Both the position numbers and the translations under genes were made by a program. From Tectiglobus sp965224045 (GTDB taxonomy: Bacteria > Pseudomonadota > Alphaproteobacteria > Rhizobiales > Hyphomicrobiaceae): a stretch of DNA of 64,000 bases. The number at the start of each line of letters is the position of its first letter. Position 1 is the stretch's first letter. The notes beneath the pieces were generated by a model. It did not search any database, was not told the origin of the DNA, and saw only the letters and a list, made by a program, of their open reading frames with translations. Positions 62,561-64,000 of the stretch are shown here, one piece after another. The DNA lies in assembly GCA_965224045.1 (NCBI GenBank), contig CBDCYD010000016.1, forward strand, positions 62,001 to 126,000, given 5' to 3'.

Positions 62561-62806
62561 ATGGCCCTGATGATCGTTGATCCTTGTACAGCCTGCGATG
62601 CATGCGAGCCGGTTTGTCCTAACCAGGCAATTACCGCAGGTGACCCGATCTACGTCATCGATCCGATGAAGTGTACGGAATGTGTCGGCGCTGAGGATGA
62701 GCCACAGTGCAAGCTGGTTTGTCCGGAAGACTGCATCGTGCTCAACCCCGATTGGGAAGAGACGCCGGAGCAGCTGCAGGAGAAATTCGAGATACTCAAC
62801 AGTTAG
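62561..62806 (+). CDS. badB: 2[4Fe-4S] ferredoxin, electron donor of benzoyl-CoA reductase
   Basis: An 81-residue ferredoxin. Cluster I uses CTACDACEPVCP (Cys9, 12, 15, 19). Cluster II has Cys38, Cys41, Cys50 and Cys54 in CTECVGAEDEPQCKLVCP, with an eight-residue spacer and an extra Cys58. This long spacer plus the acidic C-terminal helix is the Allochromatium/Thauera ferredoxin type, of very low potential. It should carry electrons from KorAB to BadDEFG and perhaps HcrCAB. Strong GGAG ribosome site. Confidence 0.93.
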   Translation: MALMIVDPCTACDACEPVCPNQAITAGDPIYVIDPMKCTECVGAEDEPQCKLVCPEDCIVLNPDWEETPEQLQEKFEILNS

Positions 62807-62866
62807 TCCGATGATTGGCGCCATTGACGTCGGCGCCTTGCGGATTGGGCCTTGGTCCCGCTCCCG

Positions 62867-63412
62867 TCAAGGTCCCAGATGGCGCGTCAGGACAATGCGT
62901 TGCGCCGGCTTGAAGCCGACGCCGCCAAGGTAAGAAATAAGATTGGTGTCGTTCCAGTCGATTTCCGTGCGGACTTGATCAACCTGCAAGGCTGCCAGAT
63001 TGATCATCAATTGCGACATCAATGCATGGCCGACGCCGCGCCCGCGGTAGGCCTCATCAACGCCGATCGTGTCGACCACGGCCTCGGTATCGGCGCGCCC
63101 GAACTCACCAAAGTCAACGCGAGCCATCATGAAGCCGACCGGACGTCCGTCCAACTCGGCGATGAGCGATACGCGCACGCCCGACTCGTGCAAGACCTCA
63201 TGGAGTTTGCGCTCATAATAGATCGTCCGGTCTTGCCCGGTTGCCCTGCGATCGATCGCAACAAGATCGGCCAGGTCCGATTGGTTCATCGAGCGGACGG
63301 GTATGTGGTCCCTCGAAAGGGCATCGAAGTCGTCGCCATCAGGCGAGCTGAAGTCGAGCTCTTCCGGGTCACCGGCGCGTGTCGGGATAAATGGAGGCTG
63401 ATTGGCGGACAC
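62867..63412 (-). CDS. GNAT family N-acetyltransferase, second of a tandem pair
   Basis: A 181-residue acetyltransferase. GTG 63412 is chosen because GAGGA lies just upstream and the longer frame would overlap the preceding gene. Conserved parts are DLADLVAIDRRATGQDR, YYERKLHEVLHE, RPVGFMMARVDFGEFG and the acetyl-CoA loop VDEAYRGRGVGHALMSQL. It is paralogous to the neighbouring GNAT gene. R. palustris also has a GNAT gene (badL) in its bad region, so this may be its counterpart; the substrate, protein lysine or small amine, is not readable. Confidence 0.82.
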   Translation of the reverse strand: MSANQPPFIPTRAGDPEELDFSSPDGDDFDALSRDHIPVRSMNQSDLADLVAIDRRATGQDRTIYYERKLHEVLHESGVRVSLIAELDGRPVGFMMARVDFGEFGRADTEAVVDTIGVDEAYRGRGVGHALMSQLMINLAALQVDQVRTEIDWNDTNLISYLGGVGFKPAQRIVLTRHLGP

Positions 63413-63441
63413 AACGTTTCCTCGTCGATGAAGTTTGAGTT

Positions 63442-63924
63442 TCAGTGAAGTGGCTCGGACGTTGATCGGACAAGTACGACGCGCGGCGCCATCTCGAATC
63501 CCGCTGACGCGAAGAACGTGAGCAGGCCCTGATCGGGCCAACGGACCTGGGTTGAGAGCTCGGTCACTCCCTTGTGGCGCAGAATCCTTTCGATCTCCGT
63601 GAGCATTTGATGGCCAATAGTCTTGCCTTGGCAGCTCGGGCTAACACCAATTGCGTCCAATGCGGCACGGGCCCCAGGTTTGCCGAATTCACCGTCAACG
63701 AGTCTTGCGAGCGCGTAGCCCAGAAGCCGATCGTTGCGGCGAAGGCCCACGTATACGAAGTCAGCGGGTTGTTTGAGCGCGGCAGCTAGCCGTTTCTCGA
63801 AGAAGCCCCGGCGGGAGCGACCGCTCAGCGCCTTGTCGATGGCAACAACAGCCTCAAGATCATCGGCCCGAAGCGGCGTGATGGTAATTTCGGTGGATCC
63901 GAACCGGCTTGCCTCACTGTTCAT
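63442..63924 (-). CDS. GNAT family N-acetyltransferase, first of a tandem pair
   Basis: A 160-residue acetyltransferase with DLEAVVAIDKALSGRSR, FFEKRLAAALKQ, RLLGYALARLVDGEFG and the acetyl-CoA loop VSPSCQGKTIGHQMLTEI. In that loop the usual R/Q-x-x-G-x-G/A reads Q-G-K-T-I-G. The parallel pattern (VAID.., ..E+.L, D.GEFG) shows recent common descent with the following GNAT gene, which begins 29 bp downstream. The frame is also open upstream to the window edge, so a longer N-terminus is possible. Confidence 0.82.
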   Translation of the reverse strand: MNSEASRFGSTEITITPLRADDLEAVVAIDKALSGRSRRGFFEKRLAAALKQPADFVYVGLRRNDRLLGYALARLVDGEFGKPGARAALDAIGVSPSCQGKTIGHQMLTEIERILRHKGVTELSTQVRWPDQGLLTFFASAGFEMAPRVVLVRSTSEPLH

Positions 63925-64000
63925 AACTTCCGTCCAGCTCCCGGGAATTTTCCGTGCAACAATGGTGACGTGTTGGGTCGGCTTGCGAATAGCCGACTTG
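63925..64000 (-). other. Right edge, probably the 3' end of another - strand gene
   Basis: One - strand frame stays open from the edge to a TGA that overlaps the GNAT ATG as ATGA, as in the coupled genes elsewhere in this island. Only about 25 codons are visible and none is diagnostic. A second frame runs into the GNAT itself. I cannot decide between an upstream gene and a longer GNAT. Confidence 0.3.

Overview
The window looks like a GC-rich alphaproteobacterial chromosome segment, probably Hyphomicrobiales or a relative. The grounds are a DUF1127 protein, ugp/phn-type transporters, a DUF6455 gene behind an FNR box, and an anaerobic aromatic cluster of the Rhodopseudomonas palustris type. 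No rRNA, tRNA, integrase, transposase or CRISPR array was seen. Two reading frames are broken: a molybdoenzyme by an in-frame TAA and ugpC by a one-base homopolymer shift. Either real decay or assembly error could explain them.

Layout. 0-6 kb: the 3' end of a DUF411 gene, a winged-helix/TPR regulator divergent from a methyltransferase, a MauG-type di-haem peroxidase with a secreted partner, and a DUF1127 gene. 6.5-12 kb: a co-directional set of a molybdopterin oxidoreductase (interrupted), a DAO-type FAD enzyme, an SDR and a proline-racemase-family protein. 12-13.3 kb: a non-coding block with two tandem repeat arrays. 13.3-24 kb: an LLM monooxygenase, a ComA-like phosphosulfolactate synthase, a class III CoA-transferase, a 3-hydroxyisobutyrate-type dehydrogenase, an Ldh/ComC-type dehydrogenase, a GlpD-like protein, a PLP aminotransferase and a D-2-hydroxyacid dehydrogenase. 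This could be a C3-sulfonate pathway. 24.5-38.3 kb: a 5'-nucleotidase-family protein and a glycerol-3-phosphate regulon (ugpBAEC-glpD-glpK plus a dimethylglycine-dehydrogenase-like gene, divergent from glpR-glpQ). 38.4-43 kb: a HAD phosphatase and a phosphonate-type ABC transporter (phnD-C-E-E). 43.2-47 kb: a perfect FNR/FixK box, DUF6455, an acyl-CoA synthetase and nnrS.

47-64 kb is an anaerobic benzoate/4-hydroxybenzoate island. badA activates the acid, hcrCAB removes the 4-hydroxyl from 4-hydroxybenzoyl-CoA, badDEFG is the ATP-dependent class I benzoyl-CoA reductase, badB is its ferredoxin, and korAB should reduce that ferredoxin with 2-oxoglutarate. badH and badI oxidise and open the ring towards pimeloyl-CoA. 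A rubrerythrin-like protein is translationally coupled to korB, and two paralogous GNAT acetyltransferases follow badB. No cyclohexene-carboxyl-CoA hydratase (badK) and no bad regulator lie in the window.

The most interesting observation is a 28-bp element present once upstream of each of three transcription blocks in this island: badAHI, hcrCAB, and the divergent korAB/badDEFGB. It reads TAAATA-Y-R-TATT-N3-GTAC-N5-TAC and looks like the operator of a single local regulon. Other leads are tandem repeats with a compensatory hairpin change, a ComA-centred gene set with GntR-like palindromes, a long imperfect hairpin before the molybdoenzyme, and two mutually exclusive hairpins between ugpB and ugpA.
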